Below, piece by piece: positions 11,387 through 22,086 of a DNA stretch of 64,000 bases. Below the pieces are notes generated by a model. It did not search any database and was not told where the DNA came from. It saw nothing but the letters and a program-made list of their open reading frames with translations. Numbering within the stretch: the first letter of the stretch is position 1; every line of letters begins with the position of its first letter. The stretch comes from Brachypterus glaber. Its lineage: Eukaryota > Arthropoda > Insecta > Coleoptera > Kateretidae. The stretch spans positions 21,693,536 to 21,757,535 of the forward strand of contig OY294049.1 of the NCBI GenBank assembly GCA_958510825.1. Direction: 5' to 3'. A program made the position numbers and the translations under genes.

Positions 11387-12488
11387 TGTAACAGAGTGGT
11401 CACCCTGTATATATTGAGTATTTATATTTTTATTTTAATGGTTATTAAACGTGACATAGCATTGTTCTTGCTGTTTGTTTTTACAGATGCTAATATTATT
11501 AGTATTTGGGAAGCTTGCATTTTGTGTAATTGAGGCGTTTACATAAAAAGGGTGTACATTTTTATTAGATTAATTAATTGGTTATTTCGGTTTTCTTAAT
11601 TAATAAATATGGGAATATCTTTAATGATGTTGTTTTAGATACTGGCAATAGTTAGGGATTGTTTGTAAAAATGGTTTTTTCTACTTCGAAGCAATGTCAT
11701 GAAAATCAATATCAATCAATATGTAGAAGTAGTTTTTTTAATCATTTCGCTTAATTAAATTTAAATTCATTTTCAGTAATTTAAAGTAATTCAGTTTATT
11801 TTGATCGAAAACTCCTCAGATATTTTCGTTAATAGTTTTATGACTGGTATATCGGCATCTCTGGGAAGGGAAATCTTTGCCTGTGTTTAGTTATGGTCAA
11901 AAATGGGATTCGGAAATATGTAGTCGTCTAGTAAAGTTGGGTCTTAGGGAAGTTGTAGAATTAACGTAATATGTGAAAATTTAAAGTAAAATTTAGAGTC
12001 GCGAGTATAGAAATATCTGAAGGGTAAAGATGCTATTTAATCATAATTTTTTCATTTCAAATTAAAATATTTTGTTGTTTTATTTGTTTTAAACTTTTCA
12101 TTTTTCTTTTATTAAATTCTTTTAATTGTTGTTTAATCCTTTTGTTTTATTGGAAAGATATATTTTAATTAATTTTAAATATATTTGAAGTTTTTTTACC
12201 TTTCACATTTCTATATAAAGTTAGTGATATATGAAGACATCGAAGAAACATCTAGAAAGTCAGATAAGTATTAAGTAGTAATTAGATTCTTATATTAACA
12301 TTTGTAATCATATAATATATGATATTGTGGTAATATTATGTAATATTATTACTGGTGGCACGCTACCCAAATAGCAACTATACAGCTATTTGTATTTGAT
12401 ACGCCTCCAAATAATAGTGTGTGGTTCTAAATTAATGCCTTAGATAATTAATATTTTTGGCTATAATTGGGACCAGCAACCTATTACA
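11387..12488 (+). repeat. 3' LTR (1102 bp)
   Basis: Near-identical partner of the 5' LTR, ending CCTATTACA and followed by the AAAT target duplication. Confidence 0.95.
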
Positions 12489-12585
12489 AAATGAGTAACT
12501 GCTTTCTAGCGTAGTAGGGCAGTATAGCAATCTATATGGCTGCCATATAGAATACTATAGTCTATAGGGAATTGCCAGTTTGAAA
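12489..12585. mobile_element. Right half of the MITE split by the LTR element
   Basis: AGTAACTGCTTTCTAGCGTA then GTAGGGCAG is the inverse of 4419-4446. ATATGGCTGCCATATAG follows, matching inverted words near 4350. Confidence 0.75.
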
Positions 12586-12600
12586 TACACATTAAATCAT

Positions 12601-13293
12601 ATACAGAGCGTGTCAAAAGTCCGCCCCCTTTAACTTTTGAAGCTTAAGATATCAACTTGAAATTTAAAACACTTAAATTAAATAACACAGATAATTTTTT
12701 AGTATATATTTGATATGCTTAGGGTGCATAATGGAGACAGGGGACAGGACGATTTTTTTAAATAGAAAAAGGTCTTGAGACACATATTTTTAAAGCTTAT
12801 AAAATTTTCTATTGCTCTTTATAATTTTTAATTTTTTAAACCTATTTTTTAAGGTTTTCATTTTTCAATTTTTTTGTTAATTTTTTTTTTAAGATTTTTT
12901 TTGTACAATTTTATTTATATCGTTCAAAATTTAGTTTAAAAGTAAAAGTATTTGCATCATGAATTAAACCATTTTTTTTAATTGTTTTTTTTTAAGAAAT
13001 TTTGACGAAAATTTCCATTTTTGGGGGTTTTAATTAATCCCAAAAATTCTCGTAAAAAATAAAAAAATATATATATATATATATGGGCAAACAGAGAGTT
13101 CTATAAACTTTAAAATGATGTACCACACGACCCCCTTCTATTAAAAAAAAACCCCCTTGCCTCCCTGTCACCATTGTGCCCCCTAACCATACCAAATACA
13201 TACCAACAAATTATTTGGGTTATGTTATTTCTGTGTCGATATCTTAAGCCATTCAAAACTTAAAGGGAGGAGCGGACTTTTGACACGCTGTGA
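12601..13293. mobile_element. Inverted-repeat MITE, AAAGTC family (693 bp)
   Basis: The left end ACAGAGCGTGTCAAAAGTCC and the right end GGACTTTTGACACGCTGTGA are inverse. Both arms (about 190 bp) share GATATCAACTTGAAAT-like and GGGGTCGTGTGGTACATCAT-like blocks. The centre has a (TA)n run at about 13067-13084. Related copies: 3484-3862, 30047-30262 (arm), 34838-35070 (arm) and 53956-55177. Confidence 0.85.
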
Positions 13294-13949
13294 TAGATAA
13301 ATAGAACTACTATAAATATTATTCTATATTAAATCTATATGAATCTATATTTTTTTTATTGCTTTCCCATTTTGAAAATTTTCAAAATTTTAGCAAAGCA
13401 TTCCCTTACTGTAACAACTTGTATTTAATAACTAGTGGTTCCAAATATACAAAATCCTTCAGTATTTAATACGGTAACAAATTCTTACACTTAATTTTTT
13501 ATGCATAGATTTTCCAGCGTGTGATTCTAAATTGAGTAGTTTTATCATAATATGCCCACAATTTTCCAACCAGCACAGTATATTATTATGAATGCAAAAT
13601 TAATAATATTAATGTGTGGTGTTATAAAGATAAATTTTTCTCATAATTTAAATAGATACATTTTAGAAATATAATTAATTACCAACATTATAAAACACAA
13701 TGCACCAAAAAGTTAATTTTAACTTTTATTTATGGTACCGTGATATAATTTTGCAGGACATAAAAGCAATTTAACGGCAGTTGATAATATTTGTATGAAT
13801 TAACCCCTGCTGCATTGTATCGTTTATGAGCTAACCCGAATTTCTTTATTATATTCCACAGTCGGAAAGTTAGCTAGCTTGTAAACATTTTTAATAATGT
13901 ATTTTCTACCGGCTGAATTTTGCATACAATACAATATAAGTGGGGTTGT
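13294..13949. other. No gene seen
   Basis: AT-rich; no ORF or repeat recognised. Confidence 0.5.
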
Positions 13950-14430
13950 GAGGCAAGGCAATGCCTTTCAAATCACTGCGACCAATGAGATCTATTGTGA
14001 ATCCGCTTTAAAATTTAGTCCGCATCAAACTTTAGGCTTCCAAAAACCCTAAGAGTTTTTTGGAGGTTATTTGGGATATATCTACAGGTCTACAGCAGAT
14101 AATGTGTTCGGCCGATGCTGGTGCTTATGAGTATAGACGGCATGTGTTGATTTCAGATTTTCCCATTTTTTTAAGATGATATCTTAAAGGGCAATGTCCG
14201 GTTAACATCCCTGTTCCGGCTTGCTGAGATCGAGTATCTTTCTTGTTCGTTCAGGTTCATATTTTATGAATATTTTGTCCCGTCTTAAGTTTTGGTCTTT
14301 CCAGTATCGAGTTTTGATTTTGTTTTCCCATTCTAACTAAAAGATTTTTTTTTTATTTGGATCTGACAAACGCCAAAAAAAAATTAAATCTGTTTTTGCC
14401 CCCTTTCTCGGCAGAATAATTATGTGTATT
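13950..14430 (-). pseudogene. Decayed non-LTR retrotransposon, RNase H and C-terminal tail
   Basis: Reading the minus strand from about 14210 gives MLTGHCPLRYHLKKMGKSE followed by INTCR, then an SAEHII-like block and, after several stops, DLKGIALPHNP near 13955. The order LTGHCPL..HLKKMG...CR...AEHI is typical of the tail after RNase H in I-superfamily or related insect LINEs. Upstream, in shifted frames, come YWKDQNLRRDKIFIKYEPER and, near 14400, AEKGGKNRFNFF, resembling the end of RNase H and the following region. At least two frameshifts and three stops make this a fossil. The match is from memory of the family pattern. Confidence 0.6.
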
Positions 14431-14612
14431 ATTAGCTTAATCTGAATATAATAACCTTAACGTACATTGCACGGTAAATTAAAAGTAGGTTTTTAGGTAA
14501 CCCATTGTAGCACATTTTTTACCCATCTGGATCCAGAATCTGGAGATTTTGGAAATAGCTAAATTTCAATGTACTTTAAGGCATAATATGTAAAATTAGT
14601 GTTTTTTATAGT

Positions 14613-14766
14613 TCTCCGCATGAAACAAAGCCTCCAACGAAAGGGGGAGGAATCATTCGTGCTCTCTTCTTTCTGTCAAAAGCGTTATAAGGCGTGCGTG
14701 CCTGCAACCGGCCTCCCACTTGCACACACACTTGCCACAAATCCGTGAGTCAAACTATAAATACTT
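14613..14766 (+). repeat. Dispersed repeat A, copy 2
   Basis: Shares AAAGGGGGAGGAATCATTCG, GCGTTATAAGGC and ATCCGTGAGTC with 2737-2911, in the same orientation. Confidence 0.65.
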
Positions 14767-14815
14767 TTCTATTAGCAAGTCTTTTGAATTACTCTGAAAT
14801 GTAACCTATCAATAT

Positions 14816-15260
14816 TTAAAAAAAAATCAACAATTTTTTTATTTTCTTTTTGCGAAAAATTAACAAAATTATAAAAAATACAATATTCAAAAATTTAATA
14901 TTTTTAAAAAGTTTAACGCCCCATAAGTTTTTTGTTTTTGGGGAGATTACTTTCAAAAACAATACGGATCTTCCCCTCATAGTACTTGATTTTCCTGAAG
15001 ATTTCGACTGAATCGGATAATTCGTTCCTAACACCTTCCACTCCATTGTATCCACGTATGAATATTTTTAGGTATAGCAAAATTTACCACAATATCCACA
15101 GTCGGTAATTCGTACCCGGGATTTTCCATCTAAATTTTAATCTGGTATAGGTTCCTGTACCTTGAAAAACCAGCTGGAGCGGAAGATATTTGTCTACAAA
15201 AATCGTGACATTAGACAGGCAGACGAACGGACAGACGGACTTTTTTAAAGTTTCTTATTT
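14816..15260. repeat. Dispersed repeat B (phrases CAAAAACAAAAAAG and GTCCGTCTGTCCG)
   Basis: Contains the paired phrases of repeat family B: homopurine/homopyrimidine runs, 'ccccataagttttttg', and AAATCGTGACATTAGACAGG. Related stretches are at 16255-16570, 38505-38900, 53000-53770, 57289-57592 and 59047-59215. The short minus-strand open frame at 14816-15055 is produced by this repeat and is not a gene. Confidence 0.55.
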
Positions 15261-15333
15261 TTTTCATAAAACACACTTGTATTCAAGGATTTTTTGCCTA
15301 GGACGTTTTTTGGAGATTTTGGGAAATTCGAAA

Positions 15334-15733
15334 CTACACTCTAAATATGTCCGTCAATCTTTCAGTAGTATTAACTGTAATATTTAAAGCAAATTCGCCA
15401 TATCAGAATGTGAATTTACAATATTTATTAAATTAATCTCAATATTACTGGGTTTAGTAAAATCTGAGCTCTTTTCCTGTCGGTACAATAATTTTGCGTT
15501 AAAATTCATGAATATAGTCCAAAAAACCGACACTTTTACAAACAGTCCCGAAAATTACAATAATTATAGCTTACATTCTACAAAAGATAGCAGTAAAATT
15601 ACCAAAATAAAAATTCTAATATTTACAGTATCAGTGAATTTACAGTAATGATTTAAATTTACCACTTTTTTTGCTGGTAACATATGACCTACTTTATTTG
15701 CTGCGAAATTACCATATTTTTATTTACAGTGTA
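15334..15733 (-). mobile_element. MITE family C, copy 1 (about 400 bp)
   Basis: Ends TACACTCTAAAT and ATTTACAGTGTA. The whole 400 bp matches 32983-33358 in inverted orientation: shared CCGTCAAT, GAGCTCTTTTCCTGTCGGTA, CTTACATTCTAC and GATAGCAGTAAAATTACC. Non-coding. Confidence 0.85.
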
Positions 15734-15943
15734 CCGTATGATACTATTCTAACGCTTGCTCGCTGTGAATAGTATGCATGCAAAAAGCAATTATCCTTGG
15801 GTTCCTAAATCTACTCAGAGTACATGAGAATCGATCCCAGTAGCTGCTTACTCCATGGACGTGGAGAGCAGCTATTGGTCTTTCACCAGCTCGTCACCTC
15901 GTAGGTGTCGGAACGCGAGGTGACCTGACTGGTTTATATTTTT

Positions 15944-15944
15944 A

Positions 15945-15975
<31 letters not shown>

Positions 15976-15980
15976 TTTTA

Positions 15981-16011
<31 letters not shown>

Positions 16012-16016
16012 TTTTA

Positions 16017-16046
<30 letters not shown>
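15944..16046. repeat. (AAT)n minisatellite, three units of about 36 bp
   Basis: Three copies of a unit consisting of AAATTTTTAAAT plus about eight AAT triplets. The minus-strand Leu-rich open frame across it (15872-16060) is an artefact of the repeat. Confidence 0.9.
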
Positions 16047-16047
<1 letters not shown>

Positions 16048-16703
16048 TCATTCTGTACAAAATAAATTGTTGAAGATGTTCACCAGCTTAGACTATTATA
16101 TAATACGGTTGCATGCAATAACTAAATAAAAACTTTCAGATTTATCATTTTCATTATAAAGTTACAAATTAATATTGCACCATTTAGGGATAAATTAAAT
16201 TGTATTTCCGTTTAAACGTTTGTTTTGCCATTATTGGAACTACTTTAATAAGTCAAAAATAAGTCTTGAAGATATGTAATGCTACGCATTCCATTATATA
16301 CTATTAACGCAAGTTAATATTATTCAAAACAAAAAATTATATTCTTTTATTTTGTTTTTTCGAAAAAAGAAAAAATGTTTAAAAAAAAAATTCAATTTTT
16401 TTTACAAAAAAAGAAAAAATTAAAAATAGTTTTTCCAATTCTTCAAAAGGTAAACTCGCAATAACTTTTTTGTTTTTAGGGTAAATATTTACAAAAACAA
16501 TAGAGATTCTTTCCTTAGTGAACTTGAGTTTTCCTGATTTGGGAATATTCGAAACTACCATTACTAGCACTTTCGTGCTGTAAAAGGTATCATAAAAACC
16601 GCCAAAAAAAGAATTTCATTAATTTCGGGTCTAGGATAGATTTTATAATTAATAAACAAATATCGGGACTAGGACTTTAAATAAAAACACTAAGTTTTAT
16701 GCA
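16047..16703. repeat. Repeat family B fragment and AT-rich sequence
   Basis: 'atgtaatgctacgcattcc' at about 16275 is the terminal phrase of family B (compare 52960, 55232 and 57570). A/T-runs and 'aataacttttttgtttttagg' follow. The 63-residue minus-strand frame at 16379-16570 falls in the repeat. Confidence 0.55.
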
Positions 16704-16746
16704 CTAGCGACGTTTCGTCTTTAATCAAGACTTTATCAAGCTAAAA
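16704..16746 (-). ncRNA. Decayed hammerhead ribozyme of the PLE terminal repeat
   Basis: The minus strand reads TTTTAGCTTGATAAAG, then TCTTGATTAAAGA, CGAAACGTCGCTAG. Stem I (UAGC/GCUA), stem II (GUCUU/AAGAC), GAAA and the ACGU-C cleavage region are visible. The CUGANGA box reads UUGAUAA, so C3 and G8 are lost and activity is unlikely. Confidence 0.6.
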
Positions 16747-17590
16747 GAGAGAAAAACACCTTATGTAATAACATAAAAAAAATATATAACTTAAAAAAGA
16801 AAATTAAAAACGTCTACTTTTTAATCTTATGCCTAGATAATAGGAAAAACATTTACCTTAGCATACTTAAAACACTACATTTAACATAAATATTATTTAA
16901 ATAAACAATTACGAACAATAAACAAAACTATAGAACCGTACACGTAGACATATTTCAAATTAACTGTATATGTTTTTTCTTCCTCTTTCTTATCACAAGA
17001 ACACCTATATGTATTCTTGGTAGACTATAGTGAACTATATTTATATGAAAGACAAATGCTGAAGGCGCCTTTATATAAAATAAAATAGCAAAAGCTAAAT
17101 ACCAACAACTTATCCTATAACAAATGAATGCATTTAACACATCGCGAACTATCAACTAAAAAAAAACTAAAAAAAACACAAACAAAAAAACAAAAAGAAC
17201 AAAAAAGGAGAAAAAAAAATCACTACCCATCAAAAGGCTAGGTTACATGATTTTTATTTCCTTTTTCTCCCTTTTTCAACCCTGCCAATTATTCTTTTTT
17301 ATTTACTACCCCCTCCCTCCTACACGTACCCATTAATGAATAGCATGTCAATTAACTTTTACTTTTTGGTATTTTATAAGATCTCTTATACTCCTCCAAT
17401 AATCCTGAATACACCGTACTAAGTCTGTCTACGTCAGTCCTTAAATTAATATTTTTAGTCAGCTTTATAAAAATCATTTCTGCAATCTTACGTCTCGATG
17501 TATGGTTTTCTTTGTCCACAATAACCATTTTGTCAAAATCAAAGTCATGTTTTTTATCAAAGTGATGCATTGCTAACGCTATATTTGTTT
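16704..17590 (-). pseudogene. Penelope-like element remnant (GIY-YIG C-terminus plus terminal ribozyme)
   Basis: The minus strand from about 17588 to 17352 encodes IALAMHHFDKKHDFDFDKM, then a segment with RRKIAEMIFIKL and TDVDRLSTVYSGLL, ending at a stop. This is the pattern of the C-terminus of PLE polyproteins (the GIY-YIG endonuclease tail with a His motif followed by the 'E.i.I' helix). The rest of the endonuclease and all of the RT are missing. Downstream on the same strand (16746-16704) lies a hammerhead-like sequence, as expected in a PLE terminal repeat. The remnant is 5'-truncated at about 17590. Confidence 0.7.
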
Positions 17591-17880
17591 ATTAATTGTA
17601 TAATCGAAGGACACTAATATAATTTGATAGGATAGATTTTATTTCATTGACATTAAATTTCGTTCGGTATAAATTCATCATATTTATTAAATTGTCAATC
17701 AAAACATTATTTTTACATTTAAAGAAAATCCAAATAATTGTTGAAAAACAAGGCTAAAATGGTAGAAAGAACAAGAAAGGTCCTAAAAAAAGCAATAAAG
17801 CATCAATCTACAAATATTTTGTTAAAATGTAAGTTTCATGATGTGGCAGAAATTTTAGCTACTGGTTCATAATTTTATGT

Positions 17881-19735
17881 AAACGGCTCATTCCACGCCA
17901 AATAGGCAATTTTGTACATCGACTTCTTTGATTTTAATCATTTTTGGTATACTTGCTCTACGTATGCTTAATAAGAACTTATATAATTTTCAGCCTATTT
18001 TTAAACTGCTCTCTCAGTAACGCTAAAAGATACAGATTGAAAAAAAATATATTTTAAAGCTATTTTGTTGTGTTTTAATACATTTTAAAGATATGTAAAA
18101 TTTAGTGATTTTGGTGATGGTCACCAAAGTCGCCAATGTTTGGTGACGATTATCTCAGAATACGCCATCTTTGATTTTTTTAATAAAAAGATATAATAAT
18201 CTGTAGATCTTTCTCTAACCATGTGCCAAAATTCATAATGGGACGACCATGGGATTGCCTTGGGCAAAATATTAAAGATATAAATGTCAGTCAAAATTTC
18301 ATTTCCCAACCACGCAGTTTAATAATACTACCCTGTATTTTTGAAATGGAAATGCTGATAAATTTAATAACTATTTTATATTTATCTGCAACATTTTTTA
18401 CTACGTCTGGTATACATATATACTAGCAGTGGACCCGTTATTCGCACGGGAATTTAGTTTTAGGAATTAATCAAAATAACATCAGTTCTTTTAATGCAAT
18501 AATAAGATACTTACATAATATGTTTTGGAAAACCTTAAATTGAGTTTATATACATATGTACTAGCTGTGATACCCAAACTTCGCATGGGAAATCTAATTT
18601 AAATTTTACTTTCTTCTACTGCGTTAGTAATGTTTTTTTTTATTTTTTTTTTCTCGTCGTTTAATATACAAAAAACAATACCAATAGAAATCTGTGTGTC
18701 GGTCAATCTGTATATCTGTCTGTCCAAGAAAATTTGTGATCACTATAACTTTTTCCCCCAACATTTACCAAAAACAATTCCAGCTGAAAACGTTTGGGCT
18801 CATTCCATGTCAAATGAAACACAAAATATTCAATTTTAAACACAGACTTATTCGATTTGTCTAATTTTTGGCTTATATGCATGCTTAATGAGAATTTGCC
18901 TTTTTTAGATTCTTTTGACATTAAACAATGTTTAGTAAACATAGTAGGCTTTACAAAATATGGCTAGTTATAATTAATTGCTTATTTAAACAAATTATAG
19001 AATATTACGAATGCCTAAAACATTCTGTAAAATGCAAAAATAGTACCTTGCCTAATTTTAATAAAAATATAATTATTAAAAATTCCGTGCGAAAAACGGG
19101 TGTCTTGGCTAGTTATATTAAAAAAACTAATCAATTAACTTAAAATTCAGTTTGCAAAAAAGTTAATTTTAGTTTAAATTTGATTGAGGTAAAGTTAACA
19201 TACAACGTACATCAAACTGTGGTCATAATATTATCGATACTTTAAAAATTGAGTTGCTACTATATTTTTAAAAATTTACCAAAGACAAATATATGGCGGT
19301 TCCATTTTGAAATTTGGGTAACTGTTAGAGAAATGTCTGTAGTTTAACATATATAAAAAAAGAAAATCGAAGATGGCGTATTTTGAGTAAAATGTCACCA
19401 AAAATTGGTTACTTTGGTGACTATCACCAAAATCACCAAACTTAAATTTACTTTATTATCAAAATAACTTACAACTAACAAACTTTAAAATACACTTTGT
19501 CTGAAGTTTCTATATCTTACCGTTATAGAGATACAGCCGTTTAAAAATTATACGTTCTAGAAAAATTGGGCATTTTAGTCATCTTTAAAAGGCCATAACT
19601 CCAAAAATAAATGTCAAAAAAATCTGAAAAAAATCAGGTTATTTTTTGACAAACATAGCACACTTGAGCCAAAAATAGGTCATATCAAAGAAGTCAAAGT
19701 TTTCCTTGGGTCCTATTTGGCACAGAATCACCCAA
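17881..19735. mobile_element. Large diverged fold-back element (about 1.85 kb)
   Basis: The left arm (CCAAATAGGCAA, GACTTCTTTGAT, GATTTTGGTGATGG, GTCACCAAAG, TACGCCATCTT) is repeated in inverse order and orientation on the right (19345-19733: AAGATGGCGTA, CTTTGGTGACTATCACC, AAAATCACCAAAC, TCAAAGAAGTCAAAG, CCTATTTGG). The inside holds other repeat ends (18423-19118). Short open frames inside have no recognisable content. Confidence 0.7.
18423..19118. repeat. CTAGC...TTCGCA(T/C)GGGAA repeat ends
   Basis: Two direct phrases (TTCGCACGGGAATTTAG at 18440, CTTCGCATGGGAAATCTAAT at 18578) and one inverse (AATTCCGTGCGAAAAACGGG at 19081, followed by GGCTAGTTATA). They look like termini of a small element nested in the fold-back. 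Family not assigned. Confidence 0.4.
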
Positions 19736-20458
19736 ACCTATAACTTTAGGTATCACCAGCTCGGGTAATGTAAAATTTTATTGTAATATATTATGAATTA
19801 AAAAACTTTTGTTATAATTTTAAGCAAACTTTCACTTTTTAATGATATTTTCTTATAACTATTTGTAAGACGTAAAATGGCAGTCAATTTAACTGAAAAG
19901 TCAAAAATTGTCAAGAGCACAGTGGTTAATAAAATTACATTAAAAGTAATTCAAAAGTAATCACATGTGCCTTGATTCATTCTTTTAATCAGAGATTCTC
20001 TTATATAATTGTAACTATATAATTTTTAATGTAATTATCTTGTAATAGGAACCTAGATACCAACTCTTTTAGTTCCAGATTTGTGAAGAGTACCTTATTG
20101 ATTTAGTTATAATAATCTTTCAAATATCCTTCAGGATACTAAAAAAACATAAAAATTCAGTCAATACTCTGGTTTTCTATAAAAGCAGAAACCTCGGCAG
20201 AAACTTTATTACTATTTTTGTAATTTTTACTTCTATGAAATTAATTGGAAAAGCAAAATTAAAAAAATATACAATTTTCATGTAAAAGCATGGTTGATTG
20301 GTGGGTATGGGGGCGCCATACCGCCCCCACACTCATGCTTGATTTTTGTTCCGCCCAAACCCTCCCTCCCAAAAAAAAAAAAAAATCCCTAGCATTAATC
20401 CTGTGTAAAAGAAGAGATTTTTAACGTAAAGTGGTTTCATTATTTGTGTAAACACTGC
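19736..20458. other. No gene seen
   Basis: AT-rich, except for a GC palindromic cluster near 20297-20337 (GGGGGCGCCATACCGCCCCC). No ORF of note. Confidence 0.5.
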
Positions 20459-21352
20459 ACACCGCGGGCTTGGATCAACTTTAAAACAAAAGTCCTTGCA
20501 ACGGTGCACCGGTGGGATTTTTTCATAAATCTCTTCTACGATATTATTAAAAAATGAGTTTTGTCAATTTTGAGTTTAAATAATTTAGAAAAAAAAATGA
20601 CAATAACACACATTTTGAACAGAAGAAGTTTCTAAAATATCTTGATTATAAGGACACAGGCGTTTATAATCATAGACGCAACTACAATAATTTGTTGGTC
20701 AAAAACAATTTTATTTCGTTAGAACAACGTAGAGCTAACATATGTGTAATATTTTTGCACAAATTGTTAAATAACAATCAGGATAATCCCGAGTTTTTAA
20801 GTAGACTGCCATTTCGAGTGCCCTTATCTGTAACCAGAAATGAGGATTTGTTTTATTTACCAATAACAAGGTCTTTACTGTACCGTATCTGTCGGTTTAA
20901 AAATACCGTAAACAGAGAAATAGATTTTTTTACCACAAAAATTTCGAATTTTAAAAAGTTAATTCTTGATCTTGATAACGCATAGCCTTGAGCAATTTAT
21001 TTAGTTTTTTTTATTGTATATATTGTAAATAGTTATAACTATATTGAACTATCCTGTAATTGGATCCCTAGGATCTGTTGGATTTGTATATAATAAATAA
21101 ATAAATAAAAAACAAAAGATATGCTACAAAATTTCTTAAATAAATAAACCCTCTCTATTATCCATAATAAAAATTAAACATACACTGAAAAAAATATAAA
21201 AACAAATTAAATTCGATTTATCTCAAGAATCCCTCTACCGATTATTTTCATATTGACAATAAATTCTTGTGATACATTGTAGAAGATTTTTATGAAAAAA
21301 TCCCATCGGTGCAAGGAGTTTTGTTTTAAAGTTGATCCAAGCCCGCCGTGAG
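20459..21352. mobile_element. Inverted-repeat element split by a Jockey fragment
   Basis: CGGGCTTGGATCAACTTTAA then AACAAAAGTCCTTGCA (20464-20500) is inverted at 21310-21346 (TGCAAGGAGTTTTG, TTTAAAGTTGATCCAAGCCCG). Arms are about 75 bp. The 5'-truncated Jockey tail lies between them. Confidence 0.75.
20617..21105 (+). pseudogene. 5'-truncated Jockey-type LINE, ORF2 C-terminus and 3' end
   Basis: The in-frame reading starts before the first possible start: EQKKFLKYLDYKDTG at about 20617, then SLEQRRANICVIFLHKLLNN and RNEDLFYLP, stopping at 20985. This is the conserved tail of Jockey ORF2 (QxxFLKYL...SLexRR...FLxxLxN). The 3' UTR (CCTGTAATTGGAT...CTGTTGG) and an AATAAATAAATAA tail resemble the end of the element at 61419-63602, so both belong to related families. 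Only about 125 residues remain. Confidence 0.8.
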
Positions 21353-22086
21353 CATATAATGGAATATTCGAAAAATATCATAGATCAGCAAATTTGATTA
21401 AGCTGGCGCTTTTATGCAAATATTATTCATTGGGTGATCATTAATTTTCCACCCTTTAACATATGCAGTAAGCTGGGACGAAAAAAAAATATTTTTTGCA
21501 CGATTGGGTAATTTGACGTGTTTACTAGCCTAATTATGACAGCAGTAGGTTATGTTTACAAATTGCTGATCGGTAAGTAAATTACTTACCGATCGGGAGG
21601 CTGTAAGCAAATAATAATCTATTTTTTAATTTTTAAAGCTTTAAATTAGTTTATATTAAAGTTAAATATAAAATTACAATTGGACTTGGACTTGGACAAT
21701 AACTTTTATTGGACTATTAAAGTTTCTGCTTCGAACGAAATAATTATTGAATAATAAGCCAACAGTGACTTTTTTATGTTTTCACATTTTTTTCACTGCA
21801 CCATGTTTTGAAATGTTATCAAATATGTTCATACTGCTCTTTGGACTTTTTCGGTTATAATTGCAAAACATCTTATATTCCACGCACCTTAAAGCTCAAT
21901 ATTGTCATCTTGAAGCATTATTTACAAAAAATGTTTATTTTATAAGGATATTAATTGGCACACAGGACAAACGTCAAAAAAAAAATAGGAATTTAGTATT
22001 GTTTATTATACGTAGCAACTCCTTGTTAGGGTTAAATTTTATCAAAGGTACTGACTTGATTTTTACAATAAAATAAAAAAATTTTA
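21353..22086. other. No gene; one perfect palindrome
   Basis: GATCGGTAAGTAA/TTACTTACCGATC forms a 27-bp palindrome at 21568-21594. TGACGTGTTTAC...GACAGCAG (21516-21547) recurs inverted near 23535-23560, hinting at an older element surrounding the fold-back at 22087. Confidence 0.55.

Larger units (their letters stand above)
4519..12488 (+). mobile_element. Non-autonomous LTR retrotransposon encoding a Gag-macrodomain protein
   Basis: A complete element of about 7.97 kb, bounded by TG...CA LTRs at 4519-5621 and 11387-12488 and flanked by a 4-bp AAAT duplication. The TGG at 5625, three bases after the 5' LTR, may begin a primer-binding site, and a purine run (AAAAGGGGGGAG, 11374-11383 region) precedes the 3' LTR as the polypurine tract. 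The only ORF is Gag-like plus macrodomain (5921-7423). No protease, reverse transcriptase, RNase H or integrase frame is visible in 7424-11386. The LTRs differ at about three sites, so the insertion is recent. The layout recalls plant TR-GAG elements, with the macrodomain as a new addition. Gypsy affiliation rests on the Gag form and the 4-bp target duplication; I cannot test it by pol phylogeny. Confidence 0.9.

Noticed and set aside
15872..16060. Leu-rich 62-residue protein
   Set aside because: Translation of the (AAT)n minisatellite.
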